Positions 1 to 9,628 of a stretch of 64,000 nt of DNA are shown piece by piece. Each line of letters opens with the position of its first letter. The stretch's first letter is position 1. The stretch covers positions 1 to 64,000 of the forward strand of contig JASJDJ010000005.1 of assembly GCA_030065635.1 (NCBI GenBank), given 5' to 3'. The position numbers were made by a program, and so were the translations under genes. The notes beneath the pieces are model-generated. The model was not told the DNA's origin. It was given only the letters and a program-made list of their open reading frames with translations, and did no database searches. The stretch is from Xenococcaceae cyanobacterium MO_188.B32. GTDB taxonomy: Bacteria; Cyanobacteriota; Cyanobacteriia; Cyanobacteriales; Xenococcaceae.

Positions 1-135
1 CCCAATCTGGAGGACAGCGATTGGCGATCGCGCTTTGCGTGCCAGGCTTCACCCGCTCGCGGTGGCTAAATTTCGTACGACTTTAGAAAAATTACATGAC
101 TAGCAATTTGTCAAGACCGTTAAGATGCGATTTCC

Positions 136-560
136 CTAGCCAGCTAAGGTCAAAACATCGTTACTCAGCCAATTAATCAGAATGGCTACGTCGTCGGCTA
201 ATTGAATGGCTTGAGCTTCAGCCGCCTGAGCCAGAGTAAGTTTTTTTGAGAGTTTGTGACCTCGACGCTTTTTCTTAGCTTTTTCCATCTGTGTCTCGAG
301 TTTTTGCCGTCGCGTCATCGCTCCAGTAGCTCGGCGTTCTAAAAAGAAAGCCCATCGTGTACATTGATATTGGATGTGAAAAACATCCCCATGACATGGT
401 ATTCTCGGCCAGGCTGCGGCTTGTCCCGCTCTCAGTCCTTTGGCTCCATCAGCAATCGTATACTTCGGGTTAAGTTCTTGTTGTTCTCTCAAATTCAGGA
501 GATGAAAGCCCCAAGTATCTTCCGAAGCGATGCTCGGCGGCCGTTAAAAACAGTGACACT
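136..560 (-). pseudogene. Decayed DDE-type transposase remnant
   Basis: The 118-aa stretch at 136-492 carries a DDE-transposase-like segment: TIADGAKGLRAGQ, then WPRIPCHGDVFHIQY, where Asp and the HGD/H residues look like parts of a transposase core. Reading the same frame upstream gives EDTWGFHLLNLREQQ, which continues the family-like sequence, but a stop codon follows about 25 codons before the ATG. The further-upstream homologous piece (LFLTAAEHR) is in another frame, so at least one frameshift lies near 520-545. No complete gene or terminal inverted repeats were recognised. The assignment to an ISNCY-like group is from memory of similar cyanobacterial transposases and is tentative; that this is inactive IS debris is fairly secure. 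Confidence 0.6.
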
Positions 561-753
561 GGTTTAAATAAGTACTTATACCGATCGATTTTGAGTAAGG
601 CTGGACAGAGCGCGAGTAACTTTTCTCTCGGGGCTTTAAAAGGCGCTTTATTAGACAACACGGAGCTTCACGGTATTAATTACCCCTAATCAAATCTATT
701 CCCAGTCCACACTTGTCAGATTAAGAAGCACAAAATCATCTGTTTATACCCTG

Positions 754-775
754 AGGAAAACACTTGTGTTTTCCT
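754..775. repeat. Perfect 10+10 bp palindrome in the 661-1253 gap
   Basis: AGGAAAACAC and its exact complement GTGTTTTCCT are separated by two bases. The stretch from 661 to 1253 has no convincing gene: a short reverse reading frame (995-1216) has no ribosome-binding site or family resemblance. Apart from this palindrome, the gap holds the conserved motif copy at 1155-1196. Confidence 0.6.
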
Positions 776-1154
776 AAATTCCTAACTTGGCGATCGCATT
801 TAAATCACCAACGACATTTGACCACACCCGTGAACAATTAGGGTATATTTATGCACAATCGAGAGTGTTGCCTGCTCAGATCTTGCACCATTATCCAAAT
901 GGAAAAAAGTTCGCGAACGTCATGATGTCCGCTAACTCACTCCTGTTTTTTTAATTTGAAGCAATGCCTTTTTTCTTGTATTACGTTTTTTGGTTTAAAT
1001 CGCCAATGCAGTTTTTTTTTGTAACCCTAGTTTGAACCATATCCAAAATTGTTTACGTAGAGAATAAGAGCGATTCGGAAAAAATTTATAGAAATTCTTG
1101 ATTTGATGAGATAGATATTGACTATCAGATTTGCTATCGATATTTTTATCTACG

Positions 1155-1196
1155 TAATTTTTGCATAGGATAACTCCGTGAAAAGATATATATATG
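1155..1196 (+). promoter_or_regulatory. Conserved upstream motif, copy A (M10 protease)
   Basis: First of three copies of a ~40-bp sequence with core TAATTTTTGCATAGG, then TAACT and GAAAGATATAT-like blocks. Here it lies 57 bp upstream of the protease start and points toward it. TTGCAT and AGATAT are exactly 17 bp apart in all three copies, so a promoter is one reading; an operator or the end of a mobile element are others. Copies B (29143-29180) and C (25339-25376, minus strand) have the same orientation relative to their genes. Confidence 0.55.
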
Positions 1197-1253
1197 AGCT
1201 TGTGAAATACAAACACAGTTCGAGTTCTTTTCTATCTGTCCAGAATAAAAACT

Positions 1254-2903
1254 ATGAAGACTTTAATAGAAGTATCACAACTACCAAATATTTTGGACTT
1301 ATCGACAGAAAACATAACTGCCGAAATAAACATTGACCGGGGAACGCCGGTCACCGCAGGCACCGTCGTTTTACGGCGGTGTAACGGTGACCTACATCCC
1401 TCAAATATTCAATCGGTAACTCTTGCACGATCTATAGCGCTCCATTTTTTAGATAGTTTAGAGTTAGATTATGCAGAATTATCTAATTTAGACAATACTT
1501 CTCGTGCAGATAACAGTATTGTCACCGAGCTTGCTCAAATAGCTGTTCGATCGACTACTGGTGCAGATTTTACTGGTAATATCTATCTGGACGGAATTCT
1601 TTGGGGTGGTAATTATTGGAATACTAGTGCATCTGGGCAAATAAAGTATTCTTTCTGGAATTCTAGCACTGCCACTTTTGCTGACGACTGGACTACTGCG
1701 GAAAAGAAAGCTATGGTAAAAGCCTTGAATACTTGGGCAGCAGTAGCAGATATTACTTTTGTTGATGCAGGAGATAATAATCTCAATGCAACCCTTGGTT
1801 TTTATAATGTAGATGATTCAGAACTTGACGATTCTATAGGTCGTTTCAGTCCTCCTGGCACTAGTAATGAGGGAATTGGTTATTTCAATTGGCAGGGTAC
1901 TGGTTGGGACTATAACAATGGCAACCGACAGGGTGATTATGGTTTTGTCACCATGATTCATGAATTAGGGCATAGTCTTGGTTTAGCCCATCCTCATGAT
2001 GATGGTGGTGGTTCCTCTATCTATCCTGGTGTAAGTTCGGCATTCGGTGACACTGGTAATTATAGTTTAAACCAAGGTATTTATACCACTATGTCTTATA
2101 ACGATGGTTTAACAGCAAGTGGTGGAGACCCTGGCACTTTAGATTATGGTTATCAGGGAACGCCTATGGCATTTGATATTGCTGCAATTCAGCATCTTTA
2201 TGGCGCGAATAGGAACCATAACAAAGGAAATAATACTTATTTTTTACCGACAGCTAACGCTTCGGGAACTTTCTATTCTTCTATTTGGGATACTGGCGGT
2301 AGGGACAAAATTAGTGGTTCTAGAGCATCTGCTGGAGTTGATATTAATTTAAATGATGCTACTTTAAATATCGCTGATGGCGCAGGTGCAGGGGGTTATC
2401 TCTCTTCTGTCACTGGTATTTTTGGTGGCTTTACTATTGCTAATGGCGTAATTATTGAAAATGCCGATGGTTCTAATTTTAATGATGAGATTATTGGTAA
2501 TGAATTCAATAATAATCTTTTTGGTGACGATGGCAATGATACACTTATAGGAGGGTCTGGCAACGATACGCTTATAGGAGACTCTGGCAACGATCGCCTT
2601 GTTGGTTATGCTGAGGGTAAAGAATATGATGTTTTAAGGGGGGGAACTGGAGTAGACACTTTTGTTCTGGGGAACTCCTCTAATGTTTTTTACCGAGGAA
2701 ATGGTTATGCCACTATCGCTGATTTTAATTGGCTATCCGACTATATAGAAGTTAAAGGAACTTCCAGTCAATATTGGTTAGAATTTGGTAACTGGACTGG
2801 TACTTCTGCTGACGATACGGCTATTTTTTATGGTGAGGATGCCATTGGTGTAGTACAAGATAATATTGATGTGAGTATTACTAGAGACTTTCTTTTTGTG
2901 TGA
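1254..2903 (+). CDS. M10-type (serralysin-like) zinc metalloprotease with RTX repeats
   Basis: This 549-aa protein is predicted to be a secreted calcium-dependent zinc endopeptidase. The zinc site HELGHSLGLAHPHD is at residues ~236-249 (HExxHxxGxxH), followed by a Met-turn (TTMSYNDG, ~278-285), the signature of metzincins. Around residues 417-452 there are hemolysin-type nonapeptides (GDDGNDTLIGGSGNDTLIG), which bind Ca2+ and usually accompany type I secretion; there is no Sec signal peptide. The C-terminus (SITRDFLFV) looks natural. Residues ~29-47 are encoded by a GC-rich palindromic insertion unlike the rest of the gene. No dedicated type I exporter gene lies beside it. Copy A of the shared motif lies just upstream. 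The family call is secure; the substrate is unknown. Confidence 0.9.
   Translation: MKTLIEVSQLPNILDLSTENITAEINIDRGTPVTAGTVVLRRCNGDLHPSNIQSVTLARSIALHFLDSLELDYAELSNLDNTSRADNSIVTELAQIAVRSTTGADFTGNIYLDGILWGGNYWNTSASGQIKYSFWNSSTATFADDWTTAEKKAMVKALNTWAAVADITFVDAGDNNLNATLGFYNVDDSELDDSIGRFSPPGTSNEGIGYFNWQGTGWDYNNGNRQGDYGFVTMIHELGHSLGLAHPHDDGGGSSIYPGVSSAFGDTGNYSLNQGIYTTMSYNDGLTASGGDPGTLDYGYQGTPMAFDIAAIQHLYGANRNHNKGNNTYFLPTANASGTFYSSIWDTGGRDKISGSRASAGVDINLNDATLNIADGAGAGGYLSSVTGIFGGFTIANGVIIENADGSNFNDEIIGNEFNNNLFGDDGNDTLIGGSGNDTLIGDSGNDRLVGYAEGKEYDVLRGGTGVDTFVLGNSSNVFYRGNGYATIADFNWLSDYIEVKGTSSQYWLEFGNWTGTSADDTAIFYGEDAIGVVQDNIDVSITRDFLFV
1335..1392. repeat. GC-rich palindromic insertion inside the protease gene
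   Basis: Nested inverted repeats (GACCGG/CCGGTC at 1335-1352; GGTCACCG/CGGTGACC at 1349-1392; CACCG/CGGTG inside) form a compact hairpin element of GC-rich sequence within an AT-rich gene. It keeps the reading frame and encodes RGTPVTAGTVVLRR-like sequence near the N-terminus. Confidence 0.6.
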
Positions 2904-3592
2904 TTTATCATTTAGTAAAAGGCCAGCCTGATTATCAAGCTTTGCCGAGAAAAGTGAGCCAACAAGTTCTGAGGATTTTAGACCAAAACTGGCAGTCATT
3001 TTTTCAGGCAAATAAAGCTTATCAAGAAAAACACAGTTTATTTACTGGCCGATCTAAATTACCTAAATACAAACATAAAACTAAAGGTCGTAACTTACTG
3101 GTTTATACAATTCAAGCTATAAGTAAAACTTGGCTCAAAAAAAATAAAGTTAAGCTATCTGGCACAAACATAATTGTTTCTACCCAAGTTAAAAATATTG
3201 TTCAAGTTCGGATTATTCCCAAAGTAGGGCAATATGTAATTGAGATAGTTTATGAAAAACCTGAATACCATACGGTCAAAAATCCTGAAGCAATAGCAGC
3301 TATAGATATTGGCGTAAGCAATTTAGCAGCTTTAACATCAAACCAAAAAGGGTTTGTTCCCATTCTGGTTAACGGAAGACCGCTTAAAAGCTTAAATCAA
3401 TTCTATAACAAAACCAAAGCTAAACTTCAGTCTCAATTGAGACAAACTCAGTCAACCTCTAAACTAATTCAAAGGTTAACTGCTAATCGGAATAATCGGA
3501 TAGATACTTATTTACATCAAGCTAGTAGATGGATAATCAATTATCTCGACCAACATGGGATTAGTAAGTCCTATGTTGGTAAAAATAAGTAA
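2904..3592 (+). pseudogene. TnpB (IS200/IS605 OrfB) remnant, truncated at both ends
   Basis: About 230 residues match the N-terminal and central part of a TnpB RNA-guided nuclease/transposase-associated protein: YHLVKGQPDYQALP and VSQQVLRILDQNW, then the RuvC-I aspartate block AAIDIGVSNLAAL. The first ~50 residues of a normal TnpB are missing; sequence starts directly at the stop codon of the protease gene. It ends at YVGKNK followed by a stop, so the RuvC-II glutamate, the zinc finger and the RuvC-III aspartate are absent. It cannot be an active nuclease. The remnant sits exactly between the protease and the CHAT gene, which suggests an old insertion with deletions on both sides. Confidence 0.8.
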
Positions 3593-3608
3593 AAAAAAAT
3601 CTTTGGTC

Positions 3609-6341
3609 ATGAAAACCCATCGTTTAAAATCTCTTGTACTTACTCTACTTTTATTTTGCTTTTCTCTAGCAATACCTTTAGTTAGAGCAGAAATCGCCAT
3701 TTCTCAAGCTTCGGGAATGGAATTAGCTAAAGAAGCGCGATCGCTCTACACTAGTAAAGACTATCAGAGTGCAGTTAGAGTATGGCAAAATGCAGCTACG
3801 ATTTTTGCCCGACAAGAAGACCCACTCAATCAAGCGATGGCGTTGAGTAATCTTTCTCTAACCTATCAGCAATTAGGGGAGTGGCAACAGAGCAAGGAAA
3901 GCATTGAATCGAGTTTAGCTGTTCTAGAACAGCAAGCCCAAACCCCTCAATTATTAAATCTTTTAGCTTCGAGTTTAGAAATACAGGGAAAATTACAGAT
4001 AGCAATAGGAGAAATGGAGTCTGCCTTAGATAGTTGGCAAGAAGCAACCAAGATTTATAACAAAATAAAAGACCAGAATGGTATCACCAGAAGCCAAATA
4101 AATCAGGCTCAAGTCATGCAGAATTTGGGCTTATATCCCAAAGCTTGTCAAACTATTACTAAAGCCTTAGCTTTAGGTATTAAAGATTGTGAAGTTACCG
4201 AATCCGCATTACAGAAATTAACAGCTTCAGAAAATATATCTATGCAAGTAAAAGGGCTAGTTAGTTTGGGTAATATTTTACGGGTGATGGGCAAAAATGA
4301 GCAGTCGCAAAATGTGCTGTTAACAGCTGAAAAGTTAGGCGCAACCAAAAATGTTAATTTAGCTTCGGTTTACCTAGCTTTGGGCAATACATCTCTCTCT
4401 TTAGCCCAAGAAAACGCTTACTTTGCCAGAGGAAAGACAGCTAGGGTTCAAGAAATTGCCAATTACGAGCAGATAGTAACTCAGTATTTAACAGATGCAG
4501 AACAATATTATACTCAGACTATCGAGTTAAGCAATGAACCTATTGCTCGACTTCAAGGAAAAGTCAATTTATTAAACTTATTCATTCAAACCAATAGAAA
4601 CCCCGATAATTTAACTTCAGAGATTAATTCTTTACTACCAACCTTACCCACTACTCCTGAGAAAGTCTTAACCCAAATTAATTTTACTCGTAGTTTACTG
4701 AAATTGAAAAAACAGGAGATTAATACCCCCGATATTGTAGCAGCGATCGATCGGGCGATCGCGCAAGCAAACACACTGGGTTCGGACAGACTTCAAGCTT
4801 TTGCTTATGCTACTCTAGGACAATGGTACGAACAAGAACAAAAGTGGTCAGAAGCAGAAACCGCTACCAAACAAGCCCTGGGTTATACTCTCGGTTACGG
4901 TTCTCAAGATATTGCTTCGGAAGTTTTGTGGCAATTAGGTAGAATCGAACAGGCTCAAGATGAACGGCAAGAGGCGATTCATGCTTACACTAGAGCCTAC
5001 GACTTACTCCAGTCCTTACGCGGTGATTTAGTTGCCACTACCCCAGATACCCAGTTTTCTTTTCGCGACCGCATCGAACCAGTATATCGTCAGTTAGTAG
5101 AGTTATTATTATCTCCAGAAATAGAACCGACTCAAGCAGAATTAGCCCAAGCTCGTCAAGTTATCGAGTCTTTACAATTAGCAGAGTTAGATAATTTTTT
5201 CAACGAAGCTTGTATTCAGGCTAATCCCGTACAAATAGACCAGATTGCCCCGAATACAGCAGTTATCTATTCAATTCTCTTAAAAGACCGTTTAGAAGTA
5301 ATTATATCTTTGCCCGATGGTACTTTATTACATCAATCTACCAAAACAGGCGATCGCATCGAACAGGTAATTGGAGACCTACGCAATACAATTGCTTTTG
5401 ATAACCTTTTTGCCAATCGTGGCTCAGTTCCAGAAGCAGCCAGAAGCAGAGATGAAAACCCTTCAAGGGGTATTGAAATTATTCGCAAAACCAGCCCTCA
5501 AATTACTGAATTTCTTCCTCCTGCCGAACAATTATACAATTGGCTGATTGCACCCTTCACCGCAGAATTAGAACGCAATCAAGTCAACACATTAGTATTC
5601 GTTCTCGATGGGGTACTTAGGAATATTCCCATGGCAGTATTACACGATGGCAAGCAATATATTATCGAAAAATACTCGGTGGTGCTAACTCCTGGGATGC
5701 AGTTACTAGACCCTCAACCACTATTAAGGGCTAAAGTTACCACTCTCACCGCAGGACTCAGCGAACAATCGCCCAATTTTCCCGATTTTGCTCCCTTACC
5801 CAACGTCCACCAAGAGTTAGAAAGTATTGGCGATAATGTGCCTACCAAAACCCTTTTAAATGACTCCTTTACCGAACAGAATCTAGAAACAAGAATAGAC
5901 AACAAGCCTTTTCCCATCGTGCATATTGCCACTCACGGGAATTTTAGCTCGATCGCAGAAGAGACTTATATTTTAGCTTGGGATGAACGCATCAATGCGA
6001 CAGAACTCAACCAAGTCTTACAAGGAAAAGCACGTTCAAATAGACCAATTGAACTGTTAGTTCTCAGTGCTTGTCAAACTGCTCTAGGAGACGATCGAGC
6101 CGTGCTAGGATTAGCAGGAGTAGCCATGCGCGGAGGAGCAAAAAGTACCTTGGCTTCTCTGTGGTTGGTAAATGATGAAGCAACCGCTTTGTTAATGGAA
6201 AAGTTCTATCAAGAACTTGCTAAAAGTAATGTCAGTAAAGCAGAAGCTCTCCGTCGCGCTCAAGTAGCAATTCTTAAATCAGAGAGATTTAACGACCCTT
6301 ATTTTTGGTCAGCTTTTGTTTTGGTAGGTAATTGGTTGTAA
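3609..6341 (+). CDS. Exported TPR-repeat protein with C-terminal CHAT protease-like domain
   Basis: This 910-aa protein starts with a Sec-type signal peptide (MKTHRLKSLVLTLLLFCFSLAIP cleaving after VRA). The ATG at 3609 is preferred over one 18 codons upstream because the extra residues derive from the neighbouring transposase remnant. Residues ~20-500 are helical TPR repeats. The C-terminal third is a CHAT domain with the two dyad positions intact: His in VHIATHG and Cys in LVLSACQTALG. CHAT proteins are caspase/separase-like proteases. In cyanobacteria TPR-CHAT proteins often sit beside two-partner-secretion exoproteins, and two such genes lie nearby (7.4 and 25.7 kb). The proteolytic role here is inferred; the domain call is secure. 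Confidence 0.88.
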   Translation: MKTHRLKSLVLTLLLFCFSLAIPLVRAEIAISQASGMELAKEARSLYTSKDYQSAVRVWQNAATIFARQEDPLNQAMALSNLSLTYQQLGEWQQSKESIESSLAVLEQQAQTPQLLNLLASSLEIQGKLQIAIGEMESALDSWQEATKIYNKIKDQNGITRSQINQAQVMQNLGLYPKACQTITKALALGIKDCEVTESALQKLTASENISMQVKGLVSLGNILRVMGKNEQSQNVLLTAEKLGATKNVNLASVYLALGNTSLSLAQENAYFARGKTARVQEIANYEQIVTQYLTDAEQYYTQTIELSNEPIARLQGKVNLLNLFIQTNRNPDNLTSEINSLLPTLPTTPEKVLTQINFTRSLLKLKKQEINTPDIVAAIDRAIAQANTLGSDRLQAFAYATLGQWYEQEQKWSEAETATKQALGYTLGYGSQDIASEVLWQLGRIEQAQDERQEAIHAYTRAYDLLQSLRGDLVATTPDTQFSFRDRIEPVYRQLVELLLSPEIEPTQAELAQARQVIESLQLAELDNFFNEACIQANPVQIDQIAPNTAVIYSILLKDRLEVIISLPDGTLLHQSTKTGDRIEQVIGDLRNTIAFDNLFANRGSVPEAARSRDENPSRGIEIIRKTSPQITEFLPPAEQLYNWLIAPFTAELERNQVNTLVFVLDGVLRNIPMAVLHDGKQYIIEKYSVVLTPGMQLLDPQPLLRAKVTTLTAGLSEQSPNFPDFAPLPNVHQELESIGDNVPTKTLLNDSFTEQNLETRIDNKPFPIVHIATHGNFSSIAEETYILAWDERINATELNQVLQGKARSNRPIELLVLSACQTALGDDRAVLGLAGVAMRGGAKSTLASLWLVNDEATALLMEKFYQELAKSNVSKAEALRRAQVAILKSERFNDPYFWSAFVLVGNWL

Positions 6342-6418
6342 TCGATTTCTTGTTTAAATTTAGCTGTTAGTTTTTAGTTTTTCTACCTGACTCTTTCGAT
6401 AGGCTTAAACCCCTACTG

Positions 6419-6820
6419 TTATTGGCTTTCTCTCCTGATTTCACCCCTTGCCACATCGATTACTGCTTTGACTTCACATAGAAAATCCATCCCCAATAAC
6501 CCTTCTGTAAAGCTATTGGCTGGTAAATCTAATGCCACTACAGGATAGTTTTCCTGTTTCACTCCCAAACAGTTAAAACTAGGTACAGCGACTATCGGCA
6601 CTACAATCACTCCATTGGCAGTAACAATTTTTTTGTTGCCTAATGGTTGGTTTAAATTACAGCCGATACGTTGCAAAATTTTTCTTGGTAAGACGGTATA
6701 GCTTGCTCCTGTATCGATCAATAGTTTTACTAATAACGGTGTATTATTACTTCCCCTGACTGCTGCTCTTAACCACAGTATATTTTGCTGTCGTTGAACC
6801 CGATAAATTATTTTGCTCAT
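6419..6820 (-). CDS. Retropepsin-like (clan AA) aspartic protease
   Basis: The 133-aa protein has the single-lobe aspartic protease pattern: the catalytic LLIDTGASYTVLP block near residue 34, a middle segment, and the hydrophobic-hydrophobic-Gly motif GLLGMDFL near residue 108. Length and layout fit the small bacterial retropepsin-like proteins that act as dimers. It overlaps the upstream 75-aa gene by four bases (ATGA), indicating translational coupling. No signal peptide or membrane anchor is visible. Substrate unknown. Confidence 0.8.
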   Translation of the reverse strand: MSKIIYRVQRQQNILWLRAAVRGSNNTPLLVKLLIDTGASYTVLPRKILQRIGCNLNQPLGNKKIVTANGVIVVPIVAVPSFNCLGVKQENYPVVALDLPANSFTEGLLGMDFLCEVKAVIDVARGEIRRESQ

Positions 6821-7044
6821 AGAATAAAGGCGATATCTTCGGGTACTTGACCCATATATTCAATTGCCAATGGTCGGTCGCTCGCCGATTCTAGAGCTTG
6901 ATAGATTTCTTCTTTATCGGCTGAATGGGCTACTACCTCACCCTTGATTACCTGTAAATTTTCATCGGTTTCCGTGTAAGCAATTAATACCCATTCCCCT
7001 TCATAATGCTGTTTGATTTCTTCAAAGCTCATTATTTCTGACAT
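6817..7044 (-). CDS. Small acidic protein paired with the retropepsin gene
   Basis: A 75-aa acidic protein (MSEIMSFEEIKQHYEGEWVL start) of unknown function. Its four-base overlap with the aspartic protease gene suggests one transcript and coupled translation. In cyanobacteria small proteins of this type with a W-V-L core often precede retropepsin-like genes, so a partner or regulator role is possible but unproven. A reasonable ribosome-binding sequence (GAGAGGAAAAAG) precedes the start. No motif that fixes a function was found. Confidence 0.7.
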   Translation of the reverse strand: MSEIMSFEEIKQHYEGEWVLIAYTETDENLQVIKGEVVAHSADKEEIYQALESASDRPLAIEYMGQVPEDIAFIL

Positions 7045-7283
7045 TACTTTTTCCTCTCAACTGCCAATCTTTCCATCTTCTCTCTATTTACATTTTAATA
7101 ATTACAGTTAATCTTACTTTGTAAATTAGTCTGGCTGGCTTATTAATTTTTATTCAATTCAGTGAGTAAAGGAACTGGTGGCAGTATTACCATTAATAGA
7201 AGTAGCAAGTAGTATTATCAATACAAAACTACCATAAGGAAATTAATTGGAATGACTATAAAAGTATTTCATATTACTTCCTA

Positions 7284-7370
7284 GATGCTCGATCTTTGGT
7301 ATGGTTGGGCAAATACGCTAATTACTCGCTCGACATAATTCAACTTACACTTACGTAAGATTAGGCGATC
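7284..7370 (+). repeat. Duplicated leader upstream of the first exoprotein gene
   Basis: The sequence from GATCTTTGGTATGGTTGGGC to the GTG start is nearly the same as at 25595-25674 upstream of the second exoprotein gene, including the CTTACGTAAGATTA-type block just before the start. The rest of the 7045-7370 gap holds nothing else recognised. The conservation implies that promoter and 5' leader were duplicated along with the gene. Confidence 0.7.
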
Positions 7371-9462
7371 GTGAAACTAATATTATCTTCTCTATTTTTC
7401 TTCTGTTTACTACCCAGTACTCTCCTTGCTCAAATTACTCCTGACTCTAGTTTAGATAAAAATTCAGTTGTAGAAACTAATGGTAATCGAGATACGATCG
7501 ATGGTGGTGATATTCGGGATGCTAATTTATTTCATAGTTTTAAAGAATTTAATGTAGAAGCAGGAAGAGAAGCTTACTTTAATAACCCCAAGGGCATCAA
7601 TAATATCTTCAGTCGAGTGACGGGGAATAATATTTCTGATATTCAGGGAGTGTTAGGAGTTTTAGGTAATGCCAATTTGTATCTAATTAATCCCAATGGG
7701 ATTCTGTTTGGTGAAAATGCCAGATTAGATGTCAATGGTTCTTTCTTTGCCTAATTTCGGGAGGGGCAATCCAGGAAATATCAAGATTACTGCCACTGAA
7801 AGCATTACCTTAAATAGACGAAGCAGGGGAGGAGGAAGATTAAGTGGGATTAGCAGCATAGTTCTATCAGGCGCAGTGGGGAATGGGGGCAATATTCAAA
7901 TTAGCACTGAAGATTTGTCTATCTCTAATGAGGCCATAATCGATACGACTACAGCAGGTAGAGGCAATGGAGGAAAGATAAATATTACGGCTACCAACCT
8001 TTCTCTTACTAAGGGAGGGGATATAAGTGCCAGCACTTTGGGGAGAAATGCTAACGATATTACTGAAGGCAATGCAGGGGATATTACTCTTAATGTGGCT
8101 GATACTCTTAATCTTAGTGACTCTGCGGGAATTTCCAATAGCAATTTGGGTAATGTAATCAGTGATGCGGAAATTGCCAATAGCATTTTGGGTAATAGAA
8201 TCGGTAATGCGGGCAAGATCGATATTACTGCTAGTAAACTTTTCTTAAGTAGTGGCAGTCAAATTAATAGTTTTACTAGAGGCAGGGGCAATGCAGGAAG
8301 TATCACTATTAATGCCGCAGATTCTGTCTTATTAGATGGAGGAACCGAGTTAGAGGTGGCCACTGTAATCAGTACTGGTGTAGAGAAGGGAGGGGTTGGT
8401 AATGGAGGGGAAATTAAGATTAATACCAACAATCTTTCAGTCCTGAACGGCGCACAAATCGACAACCCTACCCTTGGGGAAGGTAATGCTGGAAATATCA
8501 CCATAAATGCTCGAGAGGCAATTTTCCTCAGCGGTCAAGATAGAGAAGGCTTTCCTAGTGGTATTTTTAGTAGTGTTCAGAAAACAGCACGAGGAAATGG
8601 AGGCAAGATTAACATTACCACCGAAAACTTAGCTCTATTCGAGCATGCTGTTATCTCCGTGGGGAGTCTTGGACAAGGTAATGGCGGAAATATATTTATT
8701 CAGGCTAATTCTTTCAGTCTGGAGCGGGATTCAGCACTTAGGGCTGCTACTTCTTTTGGTACAGGGGGCAATATTACTTTGCGCATTGAGGATGATCTAA
8801 CCCTAAAAGATAACAGTTTGATTTCAGCCCAAGCGATTAATGATGCCGATGGCGGTAATTTAGATATTGATACTAGATTTATTGTGGCTTTCCCCGCCCA
8901 AAATAACGATATCATTGCTAGTGCCGAACGAGGAACTGGTGGCAAGATTGATATTACTGCTGAAGCACTCTTTGGTATAGAAGAAAGGAGTTCGACTCCG
9001 ACCAATCAGACTAACGATATCGATGCTAGTTCTCAGTTTGGTTTATCAGGAACAGTAAATATAACGCAACCAGATGTTAATCCCACTAGTGGTTTATTAG
9101 ACTTGACTCAAGAAGTAGTCAATGCCTCTGACTTAATCGCACAAAATGTCTGTACGCAAACAGCCAATAGTGAGTTTGTCGATATCGGTAAAGGTGGCTT
9201 ACCCCAAAATCCCGAATATATTTTAGTAGAAGATCCTATTGATGTAGAATTAGTTGCACCTATAATTACATCTGGAGAAGAAATTAAATCAATCACCGAA
9301 ACAGAAGCAGTAAAACCACAAAAAACTCTTAAACCTCCCGCTCAAGGTTGGATTTTCCATGAAAACGGCATAGTAGAGTTAGTGGCTTATAATCCCGAGC
9401 GAGTAGGCGATCGACGTACCAGAGATAATTATAGAAGTTGTCAACTCGATCGAAACTCTTAA
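7371..9462 (+). pseudogene. Broken two-partner-secretion exoprotein (filamentous-haemagglutinin type)
   Basis: The first part (7371-7754, GTG start) encodes a signal peptide and the start of a TPS domain ending NPNGILFGENARLDVNGSFF, then a stop. A second frame, open from 7729, continues with ~570 residues of beta-helix repeats (GNGGKINITATNLSL-like) and the conserved C-terminal tail with PAQGWIFHENGIVELVAYNP. The intact paralogue at 25675 shows what is missing: after NGSFFA it continues with the rest of the TPS domain. A deletion with a +1 frame change near 7755 therefore joined the two parts. The product could not be secreted as one chain. The 3' third remains very similar at DNA level to the paralogue. 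Confidence 0.82.
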
Positions 9463-9477
9463 TCAACCTGAGTTCGA

Positions 9478-9575
9478 CGAAGCTAACTCGCGCATTCCCT
9501 TGCTCGGAGAGCGTTCCCTTGCGACTTGCGTCGTCGCGGGGTCTCTCCGCTTACGCTCGACGCGGGGTCGCTCGT
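9478..9575. repeat. GC-rich dispersed repeat between convergent genes
   Basis: A patch of GCGTTCCCTTGCG / GCTCGGAGAGCG / GTCTCTCCGCTTACGC type sequence, much richer in GC than its surroundings. Related pieces occur at 28803-28858 (noncoding) and, inserted in frame, at 57236-57308. It separates the convergent exoprotein relic and the ABC ATPase gene. Confidence 0.6.
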
Positions 9576-9628
9576 CAAAAACTAAGAAGAACAGAAATTT
9601 TAAGAAGGCTGGAATGCTAATTTTATCG

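Noticed and set aside
995-1216. 73-aa reverse reading frame upstream of the protease
   Set aside because: AT-rich, no ribosome-binding site, no family resemblance, and it overlaps the conserved motif copy A.
7729-7760. Programmed frameshift in the first exoprotein gene
   Set aside because: No slippery sequence, and comparison with the intact paralogue shows missing sequence at the junction, so a deletion explains it.
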